61,706 nt of DNA from Promethearchaeota archaeon (GTDB taxonomy: Archaea; Asgardarchaeota; Lokiarchaeia; Sigynarchaeales; SOKP01). Below, in pieces: positions 1-8,732 of the stretch. Below the pieces are notes generated by a model. The model was not told where the DNA came from. It made no database searches and worked only from the letters and a program-made list of their open reading frames with translations. Position numbers and translations under genes: made by a program. Numbering within the stretch: the first letter of the stretch is position 1; every line of letters begins with the position of its first letter. The stretch spans positions 1 through 61,706 of the forward strand of contig WJIN01000428.1 of the NCBI GenBank assembly GCA_014730295.1, written 5' to 3'.

Positions 1-417
1 AATTTTGTGAGGTTAAAGCTGTTGTTCCCAATAGCGTTCTGAATACTTTTGTATTAAAATTATGTTTATCTTGTAAAGCATTTACAGGTAAACTCTCATC
101 CTCGGCATGAAGAAACATACTAATATATAAATGCAATTGAAGATTATATCTAATCCGCATAAACTTATCAAATGTATGGGTTTCGAACCCTTTATCGTTG
201 TCTGTAATATAATCAATATCAGATGTGAAACCTTTTGGATTAGAAAACATCCACTCCTTTACGAGTTGCCGATATCTTTCACCCATTTGTTCAGTAAACC
301 CTTCTTCTTTTTTCTTGAGCATCTTAAAAAAGATAAAATCTTCCTTTTTCGAATTACTGTTCACGATCAAGCCCGTAGTTTGCCCGAAGAAGCTGCGACT
401 ATGCGTACTGACCATTC
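1..417 (-). CDS. Hypothetical protein, C-terminus beyond left edge
   Basis: An open frame of 139 codons runs on the minus strand from an ATG at 417 to the window edge without a stop. An in-frame TAA lies two codons upstream of that ATG, so the start is well defined. The product begins MVSTHSRSFFGQTTG and is a mixed charged and hydrophobic soluble-looking protein without an obvious membrane segment. I recognise no family. A TATA-like TTTAAATATT lies about 55 nt upstream, near 474-485. The plus-strand frames over the same bases look like shadows. Because the gene is cut by the window edge, function cannot be judged here. Confidence 0.6.
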
Positions 418-566
418 TTTATTCACTCCATTTTTTATGACTCCAGTTGGTGGTAATAATAGATAGCACTCAAAATATTTAAACAAAAAACCCGATCGCC
501 TTGAGATGAAAATGTATAGATATACTAAATTTGACAATATTAATGAGAATAAGAAAGTACTACCAA

Positions 567-579
567 GGGGGGAGGAGGT
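567..579 (+). promoter_or_regulatory. Strong Shine-Dalgarno-like purine tract
   Basis: The run GGGGGGAGGAGGT precedes the ATG at 595 by about 15 nt. No alternative in-frame start lies between the stop at 550 and the ATG, so this tract supports the start at 595 although the spacing is longer than usual. Confidence 0.45.
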
Positions 580-594
580 CAAGCACCCGCTCAA

Positions 595-963
595 ATGAAA
601 ATAGGATTAAAAAAATTGAAACAAGAGCAAAAAAAAGCCAAGAAAGAATTTCATCAATACATAGAAGAGAAAAAGGAGAAGAAGAAAAAAGAGAAAGAAA
701 TTTCTGATTTTCAAAAAAAATTCGAACAGAAAGAAAGAAAATTTGAAAAAGAATTAAATCAAATGTCACAAGAAATCTCTTCTGAGGAAAAAACAAATGA
801 AGATAAGAAAGAACTTTCTGATTTAGAAAAAAAAATTCAAAAAGCGGGAAAAGAATTAGAGAATAAGGATTATATAGATTCCGAAGGCGATGATCGCCAG
901 GAGGATCTATCAGATTTGGAAAAAAAGATAAAGGCCGCTGCGGGTGAATTAGAAAATAACTAA
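595..963 (+). CDS. Small lysine/glutamate-rich coiled-coil protein with C-terminal repeats
   Basis: The 122-residue product is almost entirely charged (Lys, Glu) and predicted coiled coil, with no membrane segment or signal peptide. A unit resembling LSDLEKKIQKAGKELEN appears near residues 76-92 and again near 104-121, and a degenerate version (ISDFQKKFEQKERKFEKEL) lies near 36-54, so the protein seems built from about three related units. A purine-rich ribosome binding site precedes the ATG. The antisense open frame over 560-970 is a composition shadow. No family or function is recognised; a scaffold or nucleic-acid-associated role would be a guess. Confidence 0.6.
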   Translation: MKIGLKKLKQEQKKAKKEFHQYIEEKKEKKKKEKEISDFQKKFEQKERKFEKELNQMSQEISSEEKTNEDKKELSDLEKKIQKAGKELENKDYIDSEGDDRQEDLSDLEKKIKAAAGELENN

Positions 964-1038
964 AACTCACTGGTTTAGATAATTTAAATTTCTCATAAAG
1001 AAATAAGAGAAAAAAAGGGCAAAGAAATTAGAAATAAT

Positions 1039-1602
1039 TTAAGCTCCGTTGGGTACTTTTGAGCACATAAGTGAGCTCCCGAGAAACCCATTAATCCCAC
1101 CAAAAAATTCTCCAATCAAACTTAAAATCAATATCACTATTAGCACCACCGTAGATTTGGGAATTAAAAAGGTCACACAAAGCAAAATAATAGAGTCAAC
1201 TAAAAATCCAGATCCAAATATTATTTTTTTCTTAAGCCGAGGTGTGGTGATTTTTTTAAACCTCGCTTTGGCGTCAAATATTCCTGTAAGCATCGCAAGA
1301 ATAACAGCAAATGGTAGTGTGAATGAAAGTACTTTAATAGTCGCATAAATTTCCGTGGCATAGAAGCTGGGAAAAATTAGAGTTATAACTGTTAGGATCA
1401 AGATAAACAAGATAAATCCCAGTGGAAAATGAAGTATGATTGGGTGTGAATTTAATTCCATTAATTTCCTTCGTTTCTCCGACACACGAGGAGTAAATTC
1501 CTCGAAGGCACTTCTCGGAACTCCACACGCAGGACAAATTTCACCTAATTTACCTTCTTCAATAACAAAATTACAGTTTTTACAGCGTAATAATTTGGTC
1601 AT
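1039..1602 (-). CDS. Rubredoxin-like zinc/iron ribbon fused to DUF2231-like membrane domain
   Basis: The 187-residue protein starts with a Cys4 metal site (C7, C10, C23, C26 in CKNC...CPAC) resembling rubredoxin-like ribbons. After a short charged linker a HPIILHFPLGF motif opens a four-helix membrane domain (about residues 52-178), as in DUF2231 proteins. In that family the membrane domain is thought to bind haem or serve electron transfer, so a membrane electron-carrier role is plausible. The motifs are seen directly; the redox role is inferred. It is separated by 90 nt from the SDR gene upstream on the same strand. Confidence 0.75.
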   Translation of the reverse strand: MTKLLRCKNCNFVIEEGKLGEICPACGVPRSAFEEFTPRVSEKRRKLMELNSHPIILHFPLGFILFILILTVITLIFPSFYATEIYATIKVLSFTLPFAVILAMLTGIFDAKARFKKITTPRLKKKIIFGSGFLVDSIILLCVTFLIPKSTVVLIVILILSLIGEFFGGINGFLGSSLMCSKVPNGA

Positions 1603-1692
1603 AGGATCTTATTCAAATACTTACTTATTAAAAATTACTTTAATGAAAAATAAAAAAAATTTGCTAACAATGATAAAAAATCAATTAATTTT

Positions 1693-2523
1693 TTATTCTT
1701 TTTGTTCTAAATTTCTTAAGAATTCTTTACGCTTTTTTTCTCCCTTTTCCTCATATTTTGGCCAGAGTCTCTTAACCTGGCTAGGCATACACATAATTAT
1801 TTTAGAAAGAATGCCTTCTGTTGAGGGGATGCATACTTCCACTTTTTCTTTTAGGATTGCTTTTAATACGCCCTCTGCAACCTCTTCTGGTGGAACTGGA
1901 TCGTGAAGAAAGGTAAGAGGTGACCCTCCATGCTTCGCTTCAAACTCGAGCATCGGAGTATCAACAGAATCAGGAAAGATTGTGCTTATTTTGATATTAT
2001 ATTCTTTAAGCTCTAAATGCAATGTCCAGTCTAATCCTCTTAATGCAAATTTGGTCGCAGTATAAATCGAACTATAAGTTTCGGGTACTATCCCTGCCAA
2101 AGAAGAGATTGTCACAATATGCCCTCCATCAGCTTCCTTCATGATGGGAATTATTTCTTTTGTACAATGTATTGTTCCTAAAAGGTTAACATTAATTTGT
2201 CTTTGAATTTCTTCGTAGGAAATATTTTCAAATAACCCAGGCACGATAATTCCAACTGTATTAATCAAAAAGTCAATTTTTTCATATCTTTCTAATGTTT
2301 TCCTATAAAGTTCTTGGACCTGATTCAAATTAGTTATGTCACATTCAATAGAAAGAACTTCTTGGCTTAATTGTTTAGATAATTCCTCTAATGATTTGAT
2401 ATTAATATCGGCCAAAGCTAAATTAATTCCCTCTTTATCAAACAATTTTGCAATTTCTCGACCTATCCCCCCAGAGGCTCCCGTGATTACTGCTACTTTA
2501 TTTTTTAATTGATCTGTCCTCAT
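1693..2523 (-). CDS. Short-chain dehydrogenase/reductase
   Basis: This is a classical SDR of 276 residues. The nucleotide-binding motif TGASGGIG lies at residues 14-21, an acidic/Asp site follows beta-2 (ALADI) and suggests NAD preference, and the catalytic Ser140/141, Tyr154 and Lys158 lie in ISSLAG...YTATK. The NAG motif reads NTVG. The C-terminal tail (VKRLWPKYEEKGEKKRKEF) is basic and may lie on the membrane, as in retinol or acyl-reductase-like SDRs. The substrate cannot be told from sequence. It is followed downstream by the DUF2231 gene on the same strand. Confidence 0.88.
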   Translation of the reverse strand: MRTDQLKNKVAVITGASGGIGREIAKLFDKEGINLALADINIKSLEELSKQLSQEVLSIECDITNLNQVQELYRKTLERYEKIDFLINTVGIIVPGLFENISYEEIQRQINVNLLGTIHCTKEIIPIMKEADGGHIVTISSLAGIVPETYSSIYTATKFALRGLDWTLHLELKEYNIKISTIFPDSVDTPMLEFEAKHGGSPLTFLHDPVPPEEVAEGVLKAILKEKVEVCIPSTEGILSKIIMCMPSQVKRLWPKYEEKGEKKRKEFLRNLEQKE

Positions 2524-2712
2524 TTTAATACATCTTAAAATGTTAATTGATTGTTATAGTAACAGTTAGGAGTTTTAACTAAATAAATGATTAACCGATT
2601 TCATAAATGTAGTATATTTTTTGAAATTGATACTTTTCTAAATGCTTTCATGAAAGTCAACATATTTTTTGATTATGAGTAATCATTCAAATTGGATTAA
2701 TGTATTTATAGT

Positions 2713-2952
2713 ATGATGACTTTATTCAACACAATATATGATATCTTTACAGTTGTTTTCATAATGGTGTGGGGCGGCTCTTTAAATTCAAGAGGTTCAG
2801 ACTATTTGAGAAAAATAAGAGAAGCAGATAAAGTGGTGGGATTTCTTGAAAAGCTAAAAGAAAAAATACAATCAGAAGAAAAACACTACATTCGAAAAAC
2901 GATTGATATTATTTCCGATTATATTAATAGATTATCTGAAGAACAAGAATAA
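2713..2952 (+). CDS. Small hypothetical protein, N-terminal hydrophobic helix
   Basis: The 79-residue product has a hydrophobic N-terminal segment (residues 3-24, LFNTIYDIFTVVFIMVWGG) followed by an amphipathic, charged helical part. It could be a one-helix membrane anchor with a cytoplasmic helical tail. A TATA-like stretch (TGTATTTATAG) lies directly upstream of the ATG at 2713, which would make the transcript nearly leaderless. No family is recognised. It ends 8 nt before the convergent hydrogenase-protease gene. Confidence 0.5.
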   Translation: MMTLFNTIYDIFTVVFIMVWGGSLNSRGSDYLRKIREADKVVGFLEKLKEKIQSEEKHYIRKTIDIISDYINRLSEEQE

Positions 2953-2960
2953 TCTCTTTT

Positions 2961-3533
2961 CTATAATTCTTTTATTAATTTTTTGATAATTGCGATAATC
3001 TGATCAGCGGCATTCTTAATTTCTTCTGTAAGTTGAAAATCAAAAAAGGGTAAATCCTCATTTTCATTTATCTCTTCAATTGAGAGTTCTCCTTCTTTGT
3101 ATTGCGTGAGTTCTATAAATCCCTCAAGACTCTTAGGTACAAATCCAATCATAAATACATCCTTTAAATCTGGAATTTGTTCTAAGAGATAATCTATTAC
3201 AATATGGATTGGCATTGTATGAGAGCTAATTGGTACAAGATCATGCATATTTTCGCGTTCAATTATTGCAACAGTCCCTGGTTCCTTTTGTAAAGTGCAA
3301 GTATCGAGGATAACCATATGAGATGGCCTGAACTCTACTATCTCACTCATACGAGCAAGTGGATCTATTTTTGCGTTAATAAATAGAAAGTTCTCATCGT
3401 TTTTATTGAGCAATTCAGTAATAATATAGGGACCAACGGCATCGTCGGTCATTTTTGTCTCCCCAATTCCCAGGAACACAATTCGTTTTGCATCCTTTAA
3501 TCTTTCAAAGAGTTTTTTGTATAGCTCATTCAT
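2961..3533 (-). CDS. Hydrogenase maturation protease (HycI/FrcD-type)
   Basis: The 190-residue protein has the family pattern: a beta strand and glycine turn (FLGIGETKMTDDAVG, residues 20-34), an Asp in VILDTCT and a His in SSHTMPIHIVIDYL, corresponding to the nickel-sensing metal ligands of this peptidase family. Such enzymes clip the C-terminal peptide of the large subunit of [NiFe]-hydrogenases after nickel insertion. No hydrogenase structural gene lies in the window, so the partner is encoded elsewhere. An acidic stretch (SIEEINENEDLPFF) near residue 150 looks like an insertion. Confidence 0.82.
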   Translation of the reverse strand: MNELYKKLFERLKDAKRIVFLGIGETKMTDDAVGPYIITELLNKNDENFLFINAKIDPLARMSEIVEFRPSHMVILDTCTLQKEPGTVAIIERENMHDLVPISSHTMPIHIVIDYLLEQIPDLKDVFMIGFVPKSLEGFIELTQYKEGELSIEEINENEDLPFFDFQLTEEIKNAADQIIAIIKKLIKEL

Positions 3534-3628
3534 TTCTACATTTGAAAATACACGATAAAAGATTAATTTTTATTTTGCAATCTAAAGAAAAATTCATTAA
3601 ATAAGCTTTACTAGTGAGTAATAGAAAA

Positions 3629-4231
3629 ATGACCGAAGAGTCTGAAGATAAAGAAAAAATTCAAGTTGAGGGAACAGTCAAAAAAGACAAGGTCATAATT
3701 ACCGATCCTGATGGAATTGAAGAATTTTATGAAGGTAGTTTCATCGGAAACCTAGAAGAGGAAGGAGACGAAAAAATTCTCATTCTTGATCCGATTGAAG
3801 TATTATTACTCTGCGAACGAAAACGAATAATTCTCTGGGAGGAAAACGATAAATCCAAAGATCAATATGATTTTGAGGGCTTGATTTCGTATTTCTCCCA
3901 ATTTGATACAAATTTATGGCAAAAATATGCAATATACATGGATTTAAGAAGAAGAGGATATATAGTCAGATCGGGATTTGGAGATGGAATTGAATTTAGA
4001 GTTTTTAAACGGGGGGCGGATTTTCGAGAGGATGTAGCTAAATATCTCATCTATCCAGTATTTGAAGGCTCTCCTATTGAACTTCGAGACTTAGATAAGA
4101 TCTCTCGTGTAGCGCTTAGCTCTCGGAAAGATTTGGTGGTGGCAACCGTAGATAGACTAAGTAAACCAATTTATTATAGTGTAAAGAAATTTGAGATTCT
4201 TAGCAGAGATATTAGTGGAGACAAACGCTAG
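3629..4231 (+). CDS. tRNA-splicing-endonuclease-like protein, catalytic Tyr and His missing
   Basis: The C-terminal half (about residues 95-195) aligns by eye with archaeal EndA: YMDLRRRGYIVRSG, then EFRVFKRG, then KYLIYPVFEG, then RVALSSRKDLVVATVD. In catalytic EndA the second block carries Tyr (LYERG) and the third His (EHSVYLV). Here these are Phe and Val, while the Lys of SSRKDL is kept. The protein therefore resembles the structural subunit of heteromeric splicing endonucleases rather than a self-sufficient enzyme. The N-terminal half is acidic. I chose the ATG at 3629 because a TATA-like ATTAAATAA near 3594 predicts transcription close to it; a GTG at 3614 would add five residues. Confidence 0.75.
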   Translation: MTEESEDKEKIQVEGTVKKDKVIITDPDGIEEFYEGSFIGNLEEEGDEKILILDPIEVLLLCERKRIILWEENDKSKDQYDFEGLISYFSQFDTNLWQKYAIYMDLRRRGYIVRSGFGDGIEFRVFKRGADFREDVAKYLIYPVFEGSPIELRDLDKISRVALSSRKDLVVATVDRLSKPIYYSVKKFEILSRDISGDKR

Positions 4232-4376
4232 ATACAAGAAATCATATAGGTCTGGATTATTCTACTTTTAGGGTTTAATAATTTAAATAGATAAATTTGA
4301 TTAGGTAAAAATCCCTATATCTACTTAACTAGGAAGAAATGCCGATTAAAGATTGAAAAAGAATAGTTAACCGATT

Positions 4377-6035
4377 ATGAATGATAAATTTGTATGTGAT
4401 ACCTCAGTAATATTCAACGGGCAAATTATGAGACTTATTGAAGATGGAGATTTAGGTGTCAAGCCAAATATAATTATCCCCAATGTGGTAGTAGCAGAAA
4501 TTGAATATCGATCAAACATTCAAAAGGAGATAGGTTTTTACGGGATAAATATTCTTAAGGATTTAAGAGAATTTCATACGAAGGGAGAGATCAACCTAAT
4601 TATTAGTGGAGAGCGTCCAACTAGAGAACAAATTAAACTTTCACCAGGAGGGGAGCTAGATGCGCTTATCAGGGAGGAAGCAATGGAGAACGGCGCCATT
4701 TTAGTGACTACTGATCGAATACAAGGTGATATTGGCATATTTGAAGGATTAGAAGTTTTTTATGTGCGAGATCGATCCCCACGTAAACAACGTGAGGTGA
4801 GAGAATTACAACTATTACGATTTTTCGATGAAGATACTATGAGCGTTCATCTGAAACGCAATAATGCACCCTATGCGAAGAAAGGTTCACCGGGAAACTG
4901 GCGATTAGAGAAAATTTCCAATGAGCCAATAGCAAAACAAGAAATAGAGGATGTTGCGTATGAAATCGTAGAATTTGTAAGGGAAGATGAGCATTCATTT
5001 ATCGAGATCGAAAAAACAGGAGCGATGGTGGCTCAGATGCGTGAGTTCCGAATCGTCATCACTCGTCCCCCCTTTTCGAATGATGTGGAAATTACGGCTG
5101 TCCGACCCCTTGTCACCTTAGAACTCTCAGATTATACCATTAATGAACAATTACGGCAGAGACTTGACAAAGCAGAAGGAATATTGGTGTGTGGCGCTCC
5201 TGGAGCGGGAAAGTCTACCTTTTGTGCCGCACTAGCTAATTATTATCTGGATCATGAAAAAGTAGTTAAAACCTTAGAAAGTGTACGAGATCTCCAAGTG
5301 AGACCAGAGATCACTCAATATACAAAATTAGAAGGGAGTTTAGAAAATTCTGCCGATGTATTACTCCTTGTTCGACCAGATTTTACTATTTTCGATGAAG
5401 TAAGAGTCTTAGAAGATTTTAAGATTTATTCTGATTTTCGCTTATCTGGTGTGGGGATGGTGGGAGTTGTTCATAGTTCTTCAGCAATAGATGCCATTCA
5501 GAGATTTATTGGAAGGGTGGAATTGGGGGTATTACCATCAATTATAGATACGATTATCTTCATTGAAGGTGGTGATGTATCCACGGTTTTGGTTGTTAAG
5601 ATGACCGTTAAGGTGCCTACTGGGTTCAGAGACAAGGATCTTTCGCGACCTGTCATTGAAGTAAGAGATTTTCATACAAGAAAACTCGCCTTTGAAATTT
5701 ATTCCTTTGGACAAGATGTAGTCTTAAACCCTATCAATCCCATCTCATCGAACAGAGGGTTTCGAAAATTTGAACAACACTCAATAGGAGGGAGGAAAGA
5801 TTCCAGGGGAGACCGAATACCACTGGATTTTGATGTCAGGGGAAATAAGATCACTATCAACGCTCCGGAGAGATATTCCTCCACGAATATCGAAATTTAT
5901 TCGAACTCCCAGTTGATTTTCACAGGAGCTTTGAGTAGAAATTCAGATATAAATCTTTCTTTATCCACGCGCGAAGGACAAAAAATCCTAAAAGAATATG
6001 ATAGAAATAAGGATCTTTATGGGAAGGTAAAATAG
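4377..6035 (+). CDS. PIN domain - PilT-type ATPase - KH protein
   Basis: The 552-residue protein has the order known from archaeal PINc-ATPase proteins. An N-terminal PIN nuclease domain (residues 1-140) shows acidic residues at D8, in VVVAEIEYRS and in LVTTDR. A type II/IV secretion-like ATPase core follows, with Walker A GAPGAGKST near 272-281, Walker B-like FTIFDEV and a VHSSS motif. A C-terminal KH-like segment with INAPERYSSTNIEIYSN lies near 490-515. Family members are cytoplasmic and probably act on RNA, although the cellular role is not settled. It is monocistronic and starts with ATG. All key motifs appear intact. Confidence 0.88.
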   Translation: MNDKFVCDTSVIFNGQIMRLIEDGDLGVKPNIIIPNVVVAEIEYRSNIQKEIGFYGINILKDLREFHTKGEINLIISGERPTREQIKLSPGGELDALIREEAMENGAILVTTDRIQGDIGIFEGLEVFYVRDRSPRKQREVRELQLLRFFDEDTMSVHLKRNNAPYAKKGSPGNWRLEKISNEPIAKQEIEDVAYEIVEFVREDEHSFIEIEKTGAMVAQMREFRIVITRPPFSNDVEITAVRPLVTLELSDYTINEQLRQRLDKAEGILVCGAPGAGKSTFCAALANYYLDHEKVVKTLESVRDLQVRPEITQYTKLEGSLENSADVLLLVRPDFTIFDEVRVLEDFKIYSDFRLSGVGMVGVVHSSSAIDAIQRFIGRVELGVLPSIIDTIIFIEGGDVSTVLVVKMTVKVPTGFRDKDLSRPVIEVRDFHTRKLAFEIYSFGQDVVLNPINPISSNRGFRKFEQHSIGGRKDSRGDRIPLDFDVRGNKITINAPERYSSTNIEIYSNSQLIFTGALSRNSDINLSLSTREGQKILKEYDRNKDLYGKVK

Positions 6036-6041
6036 TTCATT

Positions 6042-6803
6042 CTATTGGTTTTGATTAATCTTTTCTTTTATCTTTTCGACAATCGGGTTTAAAACATTAT
6101 TTATATCATTAAAAAACCTGAGATCTGCCCGATTATCATAAGGAGTCTCACCTTGGTTCAAAATTATTAATTTTGCTCCTTCATTTTGCGCAGCACCCGG
6201 TAAATCTGCCGCAGGTGTCACCACTAGGGAAGATCCTATAACAAAAAACACATCTGCTTTTTTGGATTGCTCGATAGCTTCATATAATTCATCTTGAGGT
6301 AATGGATCACCAAAATTAACTATACTAGATATCAATCTTCCTCCACAGTAAGGGCAATCGGGCTGGTCTTTTGTAATTGGGCTGGTGCGATAACCGGGCC
6401 CATGTTTGGATTTATCCCATCCCGCTTCTTCGAAGGTCATTTTCCTATTACACTGGATACATTTCATAAAAAATTGGTTACCATGGAGTTCAGCTAATTT
6501 ATCAAAGGGAATCCCCGATTTTGCGTGAAGACCATCAACATTCTGACTAATCACATAATCTAATACTCCCATCTCCATTAACTCTAATAAGGCATAATGT
6601 CCTTCATTTGGCTGGACCTCATTCCATGAGACTTTCATCTTCGGTGGAGGAAGTCCTTTATCTCGTCTCGTCCATACACCGTCAGGACCTCTGTAGTCTG
6701 GAAGTCCGCTATGCGTTGAGATTCCTGCACCCGTGAACGCCACAAATCTGTTAGATTCTGCGATCCACTCTGCGGCAAGCTCTATTTTTTCTTCTAAATC
6801 CAT
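6042..6803 (-). CDS. Sir2-family NAD-dependent protein deacylase
   Basis: The 253-residue sirtuin carries the NAD-binding GAGISTHSGLPDYRG (residues 25-39), the QNVDG motif, catalytic His107 in ELHGN and a structural zinc site of C115, C118, C150 and C153. A late VNFGDPLP motif completes the core. The Rossmann part (VIGSSLVVTPAADLP) is complete. Sirtuins remove acetyl or longer acyl groups from lysine using NAD; the target is unknown. The gene converges with the PIN-ATPase gene, with 6 nt between stops. Confidence 0.92.
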   Translation of the reverse strand: MDLEEKIELAAEWIAESNRFVAFTGAGISTHSGLPDYRGPDGVWTRRDKGLPPPKMKVSWNEVQPNEGHYALLELMEMGVLDYVISQNVDGLHAKSGIPFDKLAELHGNQFFMKCIQCNRKMTFEEAGWDKSKHGPGYRTSPITKDQPDCPYCGGRLISSIVNFGDPLPQDELYEAIEQSKKADVFFVIGSSLVVTPAADLPGAAQNEGAKLIILNQGETPYDNRADLRFFNDINNVLNPIVEKIKEKINQNQ

Positions 6804-6977
6804 ATCTTTTACAAGAAATGTGTTCTAAAAGATTTAATTATTATATGATATAAAAAGGATTTGTTAAAAATCTATTTTATATTCGATTAGTAATACTATT
6901 TAATCATATCTTTAAGAAAAAATGGGTTCCTCAACAAAATTAGAATATTTCCCCAGATAAAAAATATAGGGAGGGAT

Positions 6978-7769
6978 TTAAGGCCATCGTCCTGGACCCG
7001 GAAATCGACCTGGTCTCCTTCGTCCTAAGGGTCCAGGACCCCAATGTGTATGCATGAATCCTCCATGTCGATTATCATGGAGTACATTATCAATCGAAAG
7101 TACAAATCCTACTAAAATCCTTCGATCTGTCTCATTATCAAGTATTTTCAGTGCATATGTATCTTGAAAATCAAATAATCCTCCCAAAAATACATCCCTC
7201 CATCGATCTGCTTTTTCTATCTCGGCGACAATATTGCCAGTACTGAGATCCTTGATCTTGTAGCTCCAACCCATAAATTCCCCTTGAGCTTCGTACCATC
7301 TTCGGCCATCGGGGCTTTCAAGCCAAAATTTCGGTCGGAAAAAGCTTGTTATCTTTTTTTTTATTCGTGCGATTAAATTACCTTGAGAATCTTTTAGATC
7401 TTGAGCTCCTCGAGCTGATACTATTTTCTCATGAATAGTTGCTGCAATAGAACCATCGTTTTCCATTAATTCGATTCTACGGCGGATGCTAAAAATAATT
7501 CGATTCATTCTCCCAATAATGTGACCATTCTCATCAAGAATATCTCCGCTTCCCCAATCCCAATATTTTTCCTTCAATACATAATAATTCCTTTTCAAAT
7601 CAAATAATCCCAATCCATCGGTTACAGGTCCTTTGGAAGATTTTGTTTGGGAAGATAGTTGGGAAGGTTGATTATGTTGTTGTTGAGTAAATTCTAATTT
7701 TGAACCGCAATTTTCACAAAATTTTTGATTTCTATCAGAAATTTCCTCTCCACAGTTAGCACAATACAT
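6978..7769 (-). CDS. Zinc ribbon plus LURP-one/tubby-like domain protein
   Basis: An N-terminal zinc ribbon (C3, C6, C18, C21; YCANCGEEIS...CENCG) is followed by a Gln/Ser-rich linker and a beta-rich domain (about residues 52-235) of the LURP-one-related/scramblase-like type, with repeated strands such as YYVLKEKYWDWGSGDI and SFFRPKFWLES. The C-terminal tail is rich in Gly, Pro, Arg and His (GPGPLGRRRPGRFPGPG). The domain fold is suggested by pattern only; related proteins are cytoplasmic or membrane-peripheral and mostly uncharacterised. No TM segment is seen. Confidence 0.7.
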   Translation of the reverse strand: MYCANCGEEISDRNQKFCENCGSKLEFTQQQHNQPSQLSSQTKSSKGPVTDGLGLFDLKRNYYVLKEKYWDWGSGDILDENGHIIGRMNRIIFSIRRRIELMENDGSIAATIHEKIVSARGAQDLKDSQGNLIARIKKKITSFFRPKFWLESPDGRRWYEAQGEFMGWSYKIKDLSTGNIVAEIEKADRWRDVFLGGLFDFQDTYALKILDNETDRRILVGFVLSIDNVLHDNRHGGFMHTHWGPGPLGRRRPGRFPGPGRWP

Positions 7770-7856
7770 TTTTGATTATTTTTTTATGTATTATTTTTCT
7801 AGGTAGAATAAAGAAAATGCCATATAAATCTTTATCATAGTCCAATTTTTAATAGG

Positions 7857-8612
7857 TTAATAGAAGGAGATCTCGCGTAATTTATTAATAAGCATTTTTA
7901 AATTTTGCTCTAATCCATAATGTATAATCATCTGGAATGGCTCTTTAACATATTTTAATTCTGAGATATTATGCGAATCCGCACCCATTCCCACAGCGAT
8001 TCTATGTTGTTTTATAATATCAAAAAAGAGCTCTTGATATTTGGATGCATAGAATTGAGAATAAGCAGAATTAAATTCAAAATATATATCATATTTTTGA
8101 AGAAAAGTAAGCAATATGTCAATATCTCCATAAATAAAAGTAGAAGGGTCAAAATGAGCTAACCCAAATATAGGAAGTTGTTTTTCACTGTTCGTTTGAT
8201 TTATCCATTGCTCAATTACATTTTCTATAAATCCTATTGATTCTGGACTTTCAAGATATTCAAATAGAATAAGATCGAACTTACTAGGATCAATCAATTT
8301 CAAAATGTAATTTTTTGAACTCCCGAGATCTATCTCTATTCCCTTCAAAACTCGTAATTTCACTTTTTCTTCTATAAATACTTTATTTTGGGCTTCAATT
8401 CTTTCCAAATACAGATTTATCTTTTTGTAGGAATCCAGTGTCTTTATGATATCGGCTTTCCACGCATTTGAAAAGTGATCCGTAATCGCAATATAGTCGA
8501 AATTCAATTCTTTTGCCTTATGGACCATAGTCTCTATATCATTACGTCCATCTGAATAAATTGTATGAATATGTAAATTTATTTTCGGAAATTCCGGGGT
8601 CCCAGTCATCAT
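7857..8612 (-). CDS. PHP-domain phosphoesterase
   Basis: The 251-residue protein has the PHP metal motifs in order: LHIHT (H14, H16), a DG at residues 21-22, ITDHF (D45, H46), a KGIEID strand, GLAHFDP and a final MGADSHN. These match PHP hydrolases of the histidinol-phosphatase/PolX type, which use a trinuclear metal centre to cleave phosphoesters. No fused domain is present, so the substrate cannot be assigned. It is transcribed divergently from the aldo/keto reductase, with about 120 nt of shared upstream DNA. Confidence 0.82.
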   Translation of the reverse strand: MMTGTPEFPKINLHIHTIYSDGRNDIETMVHKAKELNFDYIAITDHFSNAWKADIIKTLDSYKKINLYLERIEAQNKVFIEEKVKLRVLKGIEIDLGSSKNYILKLIDPSKFDLILFEYLESPESIGFIENVIEQWINQTNSEKQLPIFGLAHFDPSTFIYGDIDILLTFLQKYDIYFEFNSAYSQFYASKYQELFFDIIKQHRIAVGMGADSHNISELKYVKEPFQMIIHYGLEQNLKMLINKLREISFY

Positions 8613-8684
8613 ATAGAATTTATACTTCAGTAGCGTTTTAGATATTTTTATTTTATCTAATAATGATTTTCCAATAAATTTGAT

Positions 8685-8694
8685 AAATATTTAA
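8685..8694 (+). promoter_or_regulatory. TATA-like box of aldo/keto reductase gene
   Basis: AAATATTTAA sits about 40 nt upstream of the ATG at 8733. This places the likely transcription start near 8715, downstream of the alternative TTG start at 8709, and supports the ATG. Confidence 0.4.
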
Positions 8695-8732
8695 TCGAAA
8701 TAATTTTATTGTTTGATGGTCAGTCTATTGAT

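Noticed and set aside
181..197. TTCGAA with short flanking complementarity resembling a tRNA T-arm
   Set aside because: Only three stem pairs form, no acceptor or anticodon arm can be placed, and the bases lie inside the minus-strand gene.
131..466. Plus-strand frame of 111 codons
   Set aside because: It lies opposite the stop-free minus-strand gene (1-417), which has better composition and a defined start; the plus frame is Phe/Cys-rich and looks like a shadow.
560..970. Minus-strand frame opposite the charged coiled-coil gene
   Set aside because: It is a Phe/Leu/Ser-rich mirror of the Lys/Glu codons on the other strand, and it has no ribosome binding site.
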